A stretch of 64,000 bases of DNA, from assembly GCA_964030475.1 (NCBI GenBank), contig CAXIPT010000001.1, positions 3,527,249-3,591,248 on the forward strand, in the 5' to 3' direction. Shown piece by piece: positions 22,704 to 36,227 of the stretch; the first letter of the stretch is position 1, and the number at the start of each line of letters is the position of its first letter. The translations under genes were made by a program, and so were the position numbers. The DNA is from Tethya wilhelma (Eukaryota; Porifera; Demospongiae; Tethyida; Tethyidae). The notes under the pieces were generated by a model that made no database searches, was not told where the DNA came from, and worked only from the letters and a program-made list of their open reading frames with translations.

Positions 22704-22903
22704 AAAGCACTCTCTTCCTGTTCTTCATAACCTCCACGTGGGTGCGCATTAATTAGAAAATTCCCAAATTTTTCCAATGACGTCATTGCATCTCTGCGCC
22801 AAATTTTCAAGAGGAGGAATTTGATACTGTTCTTTGTTTTTCTCTCCACTCAAGCTAATTACAGTTCCTTCCTAAGTTTGCACACACGAAGAGAGATTCG
22901 ATA
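22704..22903. promoter_or_regulatory. Bidirectional promoter PIGN / WxxF gene
   Basis: 200 bp between divergent ATGs. CACGTG E-box at 22735-22740, and a CRE palindrome TGACGTCA at about 22779-22786 inside CAATGACGTCATTG. Confidence 0.6.
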
Positions 22904-24643
22904 ATGAGTGACTGGGCTAATTTTGGAGGCGGAAGCTCACAGGCTTCGAACAAGGTAAGACAAATGAAGCTTCAAACACCATGTACAACAAGTAGCTCTA
23001 AAACATATCAAAGAGTCTGTTTGGGTGTATGTATGCGTCTTGGTGTGAGAGAGTTTGTTGCTACTGACTGGATATCCCGTTATTCAATAGCAATGAGTTG
23101 TTAGTGGAGGCTTTCTAAAGTACACTGTACAGTGCTAGCCTACATGCATGTGTCTGGGGTCCTTTGCAGTGTTCATAAACTTTCATGATAGCATGCTTGT
23201 TTTTCACTTGTACCAAAACTTGAGCCTGTCAACATCACATTAACACTTGTTGGGAGAATGTGTGACCTTGTTGCTAGGTTTGCTGCATGGTATGTCTTCA
23301 TGTTTGGGTGCTTAATCTACTTGAGCTCTCACTGTTCTCCTTGTTTGTGTGTCTGCACTTAATTATGTTGAGGGGGAGTGAACCACTCTGGTACTTTTGG
23401 TATGCATGGCAACGTGAGGGATTGCATGTACCTGTTTTCTCTATGTAGAGGCTTTCCTTGGTTCTAGTCCACCAGAAAGTGGCAGGAGACCATTATTTTG
23501 TCAACAGAGATAGGCATTTATTAGGTATGATGGGCCATTGGCTTTCAAGTTAGTGTGTAACTCAACTCTTAATTCTAGTCCACCAGAGGGTGGTAGGAGA
23601 CCATTATGCTGTCAGCAAAGATAGCCATGATGGTTTACAAGTTGGTTTGTAACTCCACTCTTAATTCTAATCCACCAGAGGGTGGTAGGAGACCATTATG
23701 TTCACAGCTAAGATAGGTACGATGGGTCCCACTTTACCTCGAGTCTCAGGTCTAGTTCACCACAGAGTGAAAGTTAGGAGGCCATTAAGATGTCAACATT
23801 ATTTTCAAAGTGGGTCAGGAGTTTTAGCTACTTTATGCAGACTTAGAGTTTATGTGACGAGTATGTATAACTTTTCACAAATAGTGTGTACGTTAATCTG
23901 TTCACAAGTGTGTGTACATCTTTTCTCTCTGTGTTCTCCATTAGAGTGGTGATGACTGGGCAAGCTTCGGAGCCTTTGAGGTATGTGAATGAATGAATGA
24001 ACACCTGTACATGTATGTACTACATTTCATTGTGTATAATGATTGAGTAAATGTAAAGGTATATATATACGCGTGTGTGCACATTCAATTGGGATGGGGG
24101 GGGGGAAAAATTCCCTGAGATTTTTGGAATTTCTGCTCTGTGTGTGTGTGTATACGAGGATTTAACTGCTGATATTTCAACAGTAGTTGCCTTTATATGT
24201 GTACAGTAGGACTGCCTTAAATAGGTTCATGTGTATAATACCCATACATCCTGTTTTAGAATGGATAGAATGGAAGATTGGGTTGTTTGGGTTATCGTGA
24301 TGCACGGAAACAAAATTGAGTCTCCCCATCTTCAAGTAATCTTTGCTTAGCTATGTAACGGAAGGTTTTGTTTTATTTACAAGCCTGTAGGTATATAACT
24401 TGGGCTATGTAGTTCTTATGTACAGGGAGTAGCACACTCTTTTGCTGGTCTTGTCTGTTTTGATAGCAGCCTATCCTTGCAAGAGTGGTAGTGACTGGGA
24501 GATGTACAGTAGATGGCTACTGTAGCTTGATAAACTTGTTAGTGAAAGTCATTACATTATTGTACTGCACAAATGCATGTAATTGTTTTCATTGATACGT
24601 ATAATGTTAGCTTTCTAGTTTATTGGTACACATACACCCCACC

Positions 24644-24695
<52 letters not shown>

Positions 24696-25171
24696 GAGCC
24701 AGTCCAGCCCCTCAACAACAACAGCAACCAAGTAAACCAGCTCAATCTTCTCCTTCTCCCAAGCAGGCAGGCACACCCACCCTCCCACCTCCAGCCAACA
24801 GTAAGACACTAATGATGACTGGTTATGAATATCATGAAGGTTTACTGTAATTGTACCTCAAAGTTTAATAGAAATTATAGTGCGTGTGACCTTTTAGACC
24901 AACATGTATCTTCCAACTGTAATGGTACACGGTAACTTTATTTCTTCTGAAGCATATCCTTTAATTGATATTAAATTTTGTTTGCTGCCTAAAATCTAAC
25001 AAGAAATAAATTTTGGATTCTTAAGGATTGAATTGAGTCATGCGGTTAGTGAAATGATGACTCAACCTCCAAATAGATTCTGAACTAATCTTTATCGAAG
25101 ACGAGGTGGACTTTTTTTTTTCAATGGTGTAAATTATCTAATACAGCTCTCTCATATACACACACACACAT

Positions 25172-25211
<40 letters not shown>

Positions 25212-25667
25212 CACAGCTCCACGCAGACAACAAGGCACTCAAGGTGGTGGCACCTCTCAAGCTGTTCAACTCGCCCAGTACAAGCAGAGACTCACACAGA
25301 TGCACCAGCAGCTGGTCCTTGGACAACAGCAGCTAAAGGAACTACAGAAACAACCAAACCAGCAACAAAAGGTAGAGTCTTGCTAATTTTGTCTGAAAGT
25401 CTAACTTTTTGGGTTAACAAGAAGTATTTTGAGTTGGGAATCCTTCGTACAAGGTTATAGAGCTCTTCTACCTAAAGTAGATTATTATTCCTACCACTGT
25501 ACAGGTCAGTTAAAATTTCACTGTATAACTATTGTTATGCACGAGTGCTTATTTTATTTGGCTGCCCGTTGAGCATGTAGACTGCTAGTACCTGCACTTT
25601 GTCATATACATACCTTAGTTGGTATTGCGTTTATGATGTATATTCTAGTCATTTGTAAGTTACCCCT

Positions 25668-25726
<59 letters not shown>

Positions 25727-25957
25727 CAGGCTCAACAGCTGACTCAGCAGTTACAACAAGGACTGGTCCAGTACCAACGTCTCCAACAAGTGGTCCTCCA
25801 AATGTCCCAACAGCAACAGGCTGGTGGTGGTACTGGTGCCACTCCCACCAAACCAGCGGCTAGTGTACCACCTCCCTCAACTCAAGCTAGTGCCCCAGCT
25901 CAGCCCAAGCCATCAACACCTCCTACACAGCCTCAGCAGCAGCAACCCATACTACCA
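22904..25957 (+). CDS. WxxF-motif, Gln/Pro-rich protein, 3' end missing
   Basis: Exon 1 (22904-22954) encodes MSDWANFGGGSSQASNK and exon 2 (23945-23980) encodes SGDDWASFGAFE. Both contain acidic W-x-x-F tetrapeptides of the kind that bind clathrin-adaptor ear domains. Later exons are Gln/Pro/Ser-rich (about 24.7 kb), then helical Gln-rich: AVQLAQYKQRLTQMHQQLVL (25.2 kb) and QQGLVQYQRLQQVVLQMSQQ (25.7 kb), ending at a donor GTGAGT after PILP (25957). I do not recognise the family; an endocytic or AP-1/AP-2 accessory protein is the best guess. Reading phase between exon 2 and the 24.7-kb exon does not close cleanly, so an exon may be missing. No terminal exon is found before NCAPG2 exons begin at 26465. 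Confidence 0.5.
23464..23800. repeat. Degenerate tandem repeat, 84-111 bp units
   Basis: CTAGTCCACCAG or a close variant starts units at about 23464, 23575, 23668 and 23752. Each continues with a GGTGGTAGGAGACCATTA-like core and a GATAGG...GATGG segment. Lies in an intron of the WxxF gene. Confidence 0.8.
24643..24690. repeat. (AC)n microsatellite
   Basis: About 22 AC units just before the Gln/Pro-rich exon. The acceptor lies inside or directly after it, which makes that exon's 5' edge uncertain. Confidence 0.9.
25155..25208. repeat. Two adjacent (AC)n tracts
   Basis: (AC)n interrupted by ATACAG, ending at the acceptor CCTCACAG of the next exon. Confidence 0.85.
25672..25726. repeat. (TC)n tract serving as polypyrimidine tract
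   Basis: About 26 TC units followed by CCCCAG, the splice acceptor of the QQLTQQLQQ exon. The microsatellite forms the polypyrimidine tract. Confidence 0.9.
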
Positions 25958-26234
25958 GTGAGTTAGGTTTTTTGGCTTTTTTTTGTTGAGTTTTAGTTGG
26001 TAAAGGAAGCCATCAGTAACGTGTAGTTTTGACGACCTTTTCCAATTTTGATCAGTATCATTCTTATACTTGTACAATAGCATGTGTGTGTTTCACTAAT
26101 ACAAAAAGCAATTGCAAAATAACCTTTACAGATATTGTTTTATTTCTTTATCTACTTACTAACCTACTTTGAGAATCCCAGTAGAAAATTTGAACCAATT
26201 TCAAACTTCGTTGAATTATGCTCGTTCTCCCTGT

Positions 26235-26282
26235 CTTTTGGCTGTTTTTCCAGCTTCCTATATATGCCTTACCAGTCAAAAG
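26235..26282. repeat. Dispersed repeat, copy A
   Basis: CTTTTGGCTG...CAGTCAAAAG with the interior TTTTCCAGCTTCCTA. A second copy is at 58173-58216. The ends are inverted repeats (CTTTTGRCTG / CAGTCAAAAG), and both copies are followed within about 90 bp by TGAATCTCATTATT. Confidence 0.75.
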
Positions 26283-26416
26283 TTAGCTGTATATTCCACA
26301 AGAAAACTATTGGATAACACTGACTGGCATGTATTGTAAATAATTTATTGTGAATCTCATTATTGACCACGTATTCAACTTCAAGCGGTATTCTCAAACC
26401 AAATCGACTTGGCACA

Positions 26417-26418
26417 CA

Positions 26419-26459
<41 letters not shown>
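26417..26459. repeat. (AC)n microsatellite at NCAPG2 donor
   Basis: About 21 AC units, touching the donor of the NCAPG2 exon ending at 26465. It mirrors the (AC)n at 20851-20889 on the far side of the intruding block. Confidence 0.9.
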
Positions 26460-26460
<1 letters not shown>

Positions 26461-26464
26461 ATAC

Positions 26465-27230
26465 CAAAGCTCCATCTGCGAGTGATCTAGCCACTACATA
26501 GAGAAGACAGTTGGGCACTAGTTCATCACGACCCTCCCTCTCCTCACACCACCACTTCTCACAGATGAGAGACACTCTGTTCTGCAGCACAGGAACTGCA
26601 CATAGCAAACTCAGGAGGATGTCTGCACACATTATACGGAGAAGTGAAGCAACATATTAAACATTACCCGTCATCTTACCATGTAGTATTTGCAAGGTGT
26701 TCCTCAGTGATGGAGGTAGGATGGGATCTTCATAAGAAACAGCACTTTGACAAAACAGTATGATTCCATTCAACACTAGGAGACTATCTTCATCCACCTT
26801 ATGACAAAGAAAACACCATACACCAGTAGAGCATTGACAACAAAGCCTATCCTATTCTTTGAGTAGTACCATACATGAATTTCGCTGTCCTCTTCTCCTT
26901 GTCCCTCTTCTCTCTCCTTCTCTGCTTGTAGAACAGCGCTCACACAGGACTCTGTCAGGTCAAGCAAGCTACTCCATAGTTGATTGTGCTGTTTCTTAGT
27001 CAGGGTCTGACAAAACTCAGTCAAGTCAAAAGGATCATCCTTGGTATTCTATTTTGAAAGCATAACCTCCGTTTGTAAAATTATACAGGTGTTTCTACCA
27101 AACTCTTTACGTATCTTACGTGTTTTTCGATGAGATCCAGAAACTGGGAAGGATCATTATCATGGGCTTTCTTGATCACCAGAAGGACGTCTTCCCTCCT
27201 GTTTACTATAGTTTGTTCCTCTTCAACCAT
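26465..27230 (-). CDS. NCAPG2: NCAPG2 N-terminal exons
   Basis: Start ATG at 27230 (MVEEEQTIVNRREDVLLVI). Exons encode FLDLIEKH, then DLTEFCQTLTKKQHNQLWSS with an acidic EGQGEEDSE stretch, then EDSLLVLNGIILFCQSAV, then RVSLICEKWWCEEREGRDEL and LLYVVARSLADGAL. These match the N-terminal 170 residues of NCAPG2 (the LNGIL and WWEKG region). The donor GTATGG at 26464 runs directly into an (AC)n tract. The next exon in protein order begins at 20813, so the gene continues across the 5.6-kb block. I treat this and 15476-20813 as one gene. Confidence 0.88.
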
Positions 27231-27628
27231 GGCACCATGCTTCAACACAAGAGGTCATAATTTCCCGCCAAAAAGGTGTAGCTCATAAATTTACCACAGG
27301 CTCGTTTGGACATCTGCGCATGAGCAGTGCGACCACCATTCATGTCCATTGTGCTTGACCACGGAAGCAAGATTATCAAAGAGAACCAAAACGAGATTTG
27401 GTCTTCAAAACTAAATCAGATCTGAGCTCTTTAGAAAGGATCGACTAGTGATATAACTGTCCTCGTACTCCAGAGAAACCATCTGATATTTGTTCGAGTG
27501 GATAGAAGGTAAATATACCCAACAAAAAGACGTTTGTCGGTTTTGTCAGTAAAACGTCGGCCATTTTGTCGTTTTGTCCTTCCACCCCAATTTGCCTACC
27601 ACTGACAATGTTGTCCATTCCCTAGGAA
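27231..27628. promoter_or_regulatory. Bidirectional promoter NCAPG2 / NAB
   Basis: 398 bp. Contains TGCGCATGAGCA at 27315-27326 (NRF1-like) and CGGCCATTTTG near 27558-27568 (YY1-like). No CACGTG. Confidence 0.5.
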
Positions 27629-29426
27629 ATGTCCACCAATGCCGCTAATAGAGCTAGTCTACACGAATTACTGGAGAAGGCCAATCTGCTGGAATATGAG
27701 AAGAATTTTCTTGACCATGGTAGATATAATCCTGGTAGAATGTTCATGTAGTTGCTCATAATTTGTGGTGCTATTTATAGGTGCAGATGACATCCAGCAA
27801 CTCAAAGAACTAGAGGAAGAGGAATTCACACAGCTCTGTGTCTTTATTGGGATGGACAAAAAGCCTTTCCACATTATGAGATTACAAAAAACCCTTTCAA
27901 AACACTCCTCCTTGTTAAAACCTTCTCTTGACCCGGTGATGGAGTCGAGAGCAGTTGAACACATCCCCATTACCATTCCACAAGCACCATCACAACCCCC
28001 ACTTCCAGAACAAAACCATGCGAGCTCTACACTACAGCAGCCCAAAATACCAAGACAAGAATCAATGACGTTTGCTTCAAATCCAAAGCCTAGTCCAAGC
28101 AAGGCCTTCTTAGACGCTTTGAATGCCAGCACATCTTTTTCTCCTGGTGCTACATCATCTACCAGTGCTGTTCATATGAAACAACAGCAGCATACTCCTA
28201 CTGCAGCAGTTGGAGATCCAAAAACAGGTACTAAATCAAGCAACAAAAAGTTCTTCTTTCTTCCACCTTATCTGCAGTCTGGCTCAGACTGTAAAACATT
28301 TGATGAACTCGTTGATGATCAAACACCAATACAGAAGATGTTAGGCCCAGCTCCTTTCACTCCTAGCACCTGGGATCCAGAACGAGCTGAACTCATACGC
28401 AAATATTCATCAATTTATGGAAAGAATGTTGACAAGCGTCAAAAAGAAATGCTGACTCCTTTCGAACAGCATGTGAATGAAGCAGCATGTCAACTCTGTC
28501 TGAGAGACCCAACACTTCTCGTACGCAGAGAGGAGTTGTTTGTGCTCTCCAAGAGAGCAGTGAAGGAAGGTGGGTACTCATACTATCATGGATTCTCAAA
28601 AGGCAAGGACGTGGTTCCTCCTGTGGGTCAAAAACGACCAAGAGACTCTAGTGATTTGAGTGAAGCACCTTCGCCACAGATGACAACACTGACGTTCGCT
28701 TACAACATTCCAACCAAACTCAGCACTAAGATGCGCAAAGAACATATGGCTGAACTGGAAAAACTGATTGCAGAAAACAGGACTCAACAGAGTGTGAAGC
28801 TTGCTGCGCTAGAAAAAGCTCAACAGTTGTGCGACTTTTCAACTGCTTATAGCATCCAGCTAGAAGTAGAGACCCTTGGGATGCACTGTGAGCAGCTACA
28901 GAGTACCTACAATATGATAAAGAGACGGCAACCTCGTTCTGATCGCTACTTCCGAACCAAACAGAAGGAGAGTGCCGAGTGCAAAGAAGCCAGTGATTCA
29001 CTTTCGGGAGATGAAATGAAAGACCCACCGCACACTTCCAAATCCATTACTAGAGGCATTGTACACAGTCCGCCCCAGGTTCAATCGAGCAGTGCAGGTA
29101 GTAGTTCTGAGCAGGTACCTTTGCTGCACCAACGACACTCCTTTGTTGATTTAGAGAAGGACAGAGCTCCGATATTCCCTCACTGTCTCCCCCACCGCTC
29201 CTCAACGGGAGAAATGAGCTCTAAAACATCCACTGTTACAGCTACAGTCATTCCAACCTCAAACAATCCAGAATCCAAGACCCATACTGTCACAGTTACT
29301 GTTCCTCAGAATAATCCAGCTACGAGTGAAACTGGAGTAAGAGATTTAGTAGATAATGTCAACAATGCAACCGATGAAGTGAACTCCATGATGATCCTTG
29401 GACTCCAGAAGCAACTCAATTGGTGA
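27629..29426 (+). CDS. NAB-family transcriptional corepressor
   Basis: Two exons (27629-27719, 27781-29426), 578 residues. The N-terminal NCD1 domain is clear: LLEKANLLEYEKNFLDHGAD, DIQQLKELEEEEFTQLCVFI, GMDKKPFHIMRLQKTL. In NAB1/NAB2 this region binds the R1 domain of EGR zinc-finger factors. The NCD2 repression domain follows at roughly residues 230-310: ELIRKYSSIYGKN, HVNEAACQLCLRDPTLLVRR, EELFVLSKRAVKE, then a basic QKRPRD nuclear signal. A helical stretch (MRKEHMAELEKLIAEN) and a Ser/Thr-rich tail end the protein. The upstream ATG at 27608 meets a stop after five codons, so 27629 is the start. Likely a nuclear repressor of EGR-type targets. Confidence 0.9.
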
Positions 29427-29584
29427 TTAGTGCTTCTTGCGGTTGTTTTTTGTTCATATTGTGTGCAATTTGTTTGCAATTTGTTTGCAATTATGTGCAT
29501 GACAAAATTATGTTTAAACTTTGAACTTTCTGAAGAGGGCGTGGTTACATAAATGCATAAGTAGCAGCCACGCCTCCCTTTGTA

Positions 29585-30459
29585 ATGAAAAACACAGAGA
29601 AGTTGCCAACAAACGCTGAAGCAGTTCATCCTGTGACAAAGGATGGAAAAGAGAGACTGTCGATGCTAATGGCGTTAAACAGTTACCTTCTATGTCCACC
29701 TTGTACATTTATTCTCCACAAGTATGCAGCATTGAAGAGAGATGAGAGAGAATGGTGAGCAATAACTATAAATTTCTATACACAATGTTACACATCTGTT
29801 TCAAATTCAGGCTTTCCAAGCCATTCTACACAGGTCCAAAGGGCTATAAGATGTGTCTTGGTGTTTTCCCTGGTGGTAATGGTGATGGAAAGGGCAACAG
29901 TGTTTCTGTTTTTGTACACATGATGAAAGGAGAGAGCGATTCTGAACTGAAGTGGCCATTTAGAGGATCTGTTGTAGTGGAACTACTGAACCAAATGGCG
30001 GAGCACACTCATCACAGGTATATAGTTCATCATAGGTATATATAATATTGAGATTGGTTGTCCCAACATCCAAGATAGTATTGAAGATACAGACCACAGA
30101 ATTGTTCCTAGGAAGGAGGCTACTAGCCATGGGAACTGTCACAAGACAGTGTTATTGTATTATAATAATATTATGTTTTTATAAAACTACAACCTAGCTC
30201 TCTGTTTTCATTCTGTAACAGGAGAGCTATACTATTCAACGATCATACACCGGATGAGCTCTCAGGCCGTGTCACATCAAGCAGCGAGAGGAATGAACTA
30301 GGATGGGGGAAGCATGACTTTATCTCTCACTCTGAATTGGGCCACAAGACGTACAAGTGGTTAGGCATTAAAGAATACGAGTGTCAATACCTCAAAGAGA
30401 ACACTCTCAAGTTTAGAGTCCACAAAGTGGTGATCACTTCATTTTATTCCTCATCATAA
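29585..30459 (+). CDS. TRAF-type MATH domain protein
   Basis: Three exons (29585-29754, 29811-30017, 30222-30459), 204 residues; phases close exactly. Exon 1 holds the start and TFILHKYAALKRDEREW, which corresponds to the opening strand of a MATH domain. Exon 2 is the TRAF-C signature: KPFYTGPKGYKMCLGVFPGG, GDGKGNSVSVFVHMMKGESD, LKWPFRGSVVVELL. Exon 3 is TSSSERNELGWGKHDFISHS to a stop after FYSSS. MATH domains bind short receptor or adaptor peptides. There is no RING, zinc finger or coiled coil here, so it would act as an adaptor or dominant-negative TRAF-like protein. Upstream exons with those domains cannot be excluded but none is visible in the 158 bp after NAB. Confidence 0.78.
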
Positions 30460-30568
30460 TATTTTGACAGAAAAAAGTATTAGTCTGATTAAATTTTTAA
30501 TATTGTTATTGTTAAATTATTATATATTTATGTAGGTATGATTTTACAAATCAATATTACTGACAACA

Positions 30569-31839
<1,271 letters not shown>

Positions 31840-32057
31840 ATTTATTGTGCACACTAATTAGGGTTATTAGACACACCTTACAAGACACGCCCATAATTTT
31901 GCAACATTGTATATAGGTACCCAGTACAGATTGATGCAGCCCAGATGCATAATTCCAGGAGCTAGAGGTCATCATAATTATGATTTATTACTGTACAATG
32001 TTATACTTACTGCATTCAGTTTTAGCAAGAACTATATATCTAACACAAAGTATATTG

Positions 32058-33241
<1,184 letters not shown>

Positions 33242-33964
33242 TAAGTCTGAGATTGTCCATGGTCAGCACTTTATTACTTCCTCATTGAAACCATACAAGT
33301 GGATACACCACTGATCAATAGTACATAATTATATAATGCTAATGAGTTTTTTTTATTGAAATAAAACTCTATTGTTTTGTGCATTTAATGGCCAAACACA
33401 ACAGTTATAATATATGTGTACTGATAACAGTTTACAACACCAACAAGTGTGTACTTATATTTCTACCAACTACCAATTACATTACAGAGTCTTTTTTATG
33501 CACAAACTAGCATTGGGAATGGATACTTAGTTCTGAGACTTGCTGTTTTGCCATACACAGATACAACAGTAGCATAATAATGCCATTGTGCTTATGCGCA
33601 TGCTCGTGCAATCTTTTATAGCGCTCAAAAAATAAAGTGGTCACATGAGACACACCTCTCCTTTTGTCCAATCAGCGCCAAGAATGGAGAGGAAGTAGAA
33701 TGCGATTTTATTTTATAAACGACGTGTTGTTTATACCCCCTGCCTAGCTATAACTCAATAAATGGAGATTTTTAGCCGAACCAAAAGAAAAGTAAGACAA
33801 GATACGTGGATGTACATTATGAAATAAGAGAGACGTTCAAAGTTGTATCAAAGAACTAAAACAGGTAAAAAAATTTATATACACGCAAACCCAGCCCAGT
33901 GGAGAAATTATCATAATATTAAAGTTGATTCAAGTCGCCAAAGATTTTTTTAAAGTCTCAAAGC
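33242..33964. promoter_or_regulatory. Bidirectional upstream region PECR copy 2 / PCBP
   Basis: 723 bp. TGCGCATGCTCG at 33595-33606 (NRF1-like), a CCAAT box in GTCCAATCAGCG near 33667, and TATACCCCC near 33733. Confidence 0.5.
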
Positions 33965-36196
33965 ATGGCTGCAGAAGTAGAAACGAACTTGCCCAACCAC
34001 ATACCTGTCTTGTCGAGTGCAGAGGAACTTCCTTGTCAGATAGACGTTGCAGGCTCTGCCACAATCACGACCACCGACGTTTCACAGCAACACGTGGCAG
34101 TGATGGCTGATGCTGGGGTTCTGATCAGTGAACGGCTACCTACTGAACCAGTCCTGGGACTAAGGATGCTGATGTCCAGCAGAGTAAGTGTATTCTAGTG
34201 TGTGCTATAGTTTGTGTGAGTTTCTGTGTTCACTATGAAAGTGACCAGTAGAGTAGGCTGTTCACTGGGCTGAGCATATAATAGTTTGAGAGTACTCAAC
34301 TGTATGAGGTGTTTAGCTTTGAAGCAAAGTTGACACAGTATAAAGGGATCATGGGTGGTGCCAATCTGAGCACAGAGTACCAAGTAGTGTGAGAGTGTGT
34401 GGCTTCAAGTGGTGATGGAGTCAAAGTGCTTGATGTTTCACTTGATAGCTGCTTGTAGATGTAATTAAGCCATATAAAATCCAAATAAAATGTAATTTTG
34501 TGGTCAGCATTCGGTTCCTTAAAAAAAACATTATCCAAGAGATGCCACCATTTTGATGGCCAGTAATGCTGCATGCAATTCTGTGAGAATATTGCGCACC
34601 ATTCTGTCTTGCTGATAATCGTTATAGTGACGTCAGAAGCAATGTTAATTATTAGTATTTTTTAATACCTGTAAAACCGGTTTGTTCCTAGCTAGTGTGG
34701 TGTGTGTGTGCTTGCCACAAAATACTGTTGCTGTTTTTGTTGTACCATGATAGTGTACAAGTGAACAAGCTGGGTTTAGTTTTTTGGCACCAAAACCAGT
34801 ACGTAGTTTATGTTAACAGATCAAGCGAGGTACGTTTTCCCCTTGCCCTAGCCACTCTGTTCATTATTAAGTAACCCTGTTGTAGTAGGCCCAATCCACG
34901 GGAAGAGCAGCATTCTTATTAGTGTTGTTTATTGACTTTTATGGTTGTACATGCTTGTGGGTAGTGATGTGCTCTCAACATGTTGCTGGTAGTCAGCTCC
35001 AGGCCATGTCAACAATCAGGAAGTGTTCTTCATGAGTTGGAAGTTACGCTTTACATTCTTATGTGCTTTGTAATTAGCATCACTACCTTGGTGAGGTGGA
35101 GTACCAAGTGTTTAAGAGCATTATGTTATGCTTGTAAAGCTCCTTTGATGGTTCAAGATGTGTCTCAAGTGTAAACTATTGTTTCTAATGCACTGGGTTG
35201 TGGTGTGTGTCACTCAGTGTGTGAGTGTGTGTGTGTGTGTGTGTGTGTTTCCTTTACTTTTGTATCCCATTCTGTGTTTTTGTCTTAAATTGAAATGCCA
35301 TTGATGGGGTTTCATCCTGAATCAATACCTCATTTGTTCCATCTGTGCTCTCCCTCTCTCATCAAGTGTTCATGGGGCATCCCTGTCACGATGTGTCGCA
35401 ATAAAATCACCGTACAGTGTTTTTCTTTGATTGTCTAAACTTTGCTGTTCACCTTAGTGTTGGACTATTGTGTTCCTAGAATGAATAGACATTACACAAT
35501 ATGCGTGTATGTTGAATCACTCTGTACCTAAAATTGTGGTAACATCTCTATGTGTGTGTATGTCAGGCCACAGTACCTTATGATAATGACACATCCACAA
35601 AAAGAGCACATGCACTGTAGTGATGAATACGGCCTTTGACACACCTGCAAGGTGTGCATGCAGTGAGTGACCTAGCTGGTTTGTATGGGTTGGACTGATT
35701 GTTTGATTGTGTTCTCTGTCGGTTGTGATATGATTGTAGAAAGGTCTCCGAGATTGCCCTAATTAGAATGCCTGAGGTTAGAGTAGAGAGGCAAGGAATG
35801 AAGTGACAAACAAACAACTTTCTTTAATTGTACTTGTTGGCTTGAAATCGTTCTCTGGCATCCTTGTGGCTGTCCTACTTTGGCCCTACCGTAACTCAGT
35901 TATGGAGATTGTGTGTTATTCCTGTGCACATGTTCCTCTGGATGCTATCCATCCACAAGATCCCTTAATATTCATATTCCTTGAGCTCTCAGTGCATAGA
36001 TGGCTGTAGCAAGTACTGTGCTGAGTGAGCCTGGGTCAACTCTGGTAATTGGCTACAAATTATTTAGAGGAAAGCAGATTGATTTTGTGTTAGAAAACAG
36101 CTTGTTTTGGTTGTGTTCATTCATTGCTGCAACACATGCACATTACTTGAGGATGTAGACAATTTGGTGTATGTAGTCTGATTAGTACTGTGATTG

Positions 36197-36227
<31 letters not shown>

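Noticed and set aside
24480..24520. SGSDWE micro-exon of the WxxF gene as a firm feature
   Set aside because: The frame continues to a stop soon after and no donor is obvious; kept only as a possibility under the WxxF finding.
24573..24850. Open frames of His/Thr or Val/Cys repeats
   Set aside because: They are translations of (AC)n microsatellites. Similar frames at 1412, 38137 and 26269 were dropped for the same reason.
20890..26465. A genuine biological transposition of a two-gene block as the leading explanation
   Set aside because: The N, the matching (AC)n edges and the truncation of every gene at the borders make misassembly more likely; kept as a testable alternative.
27668..28132. 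154-codon open frame antisense to NAB
   Set aside because: Its codons shadow the strongly conserved NCD1 and Ser-rich frame on the plus strand; no family resemblance.
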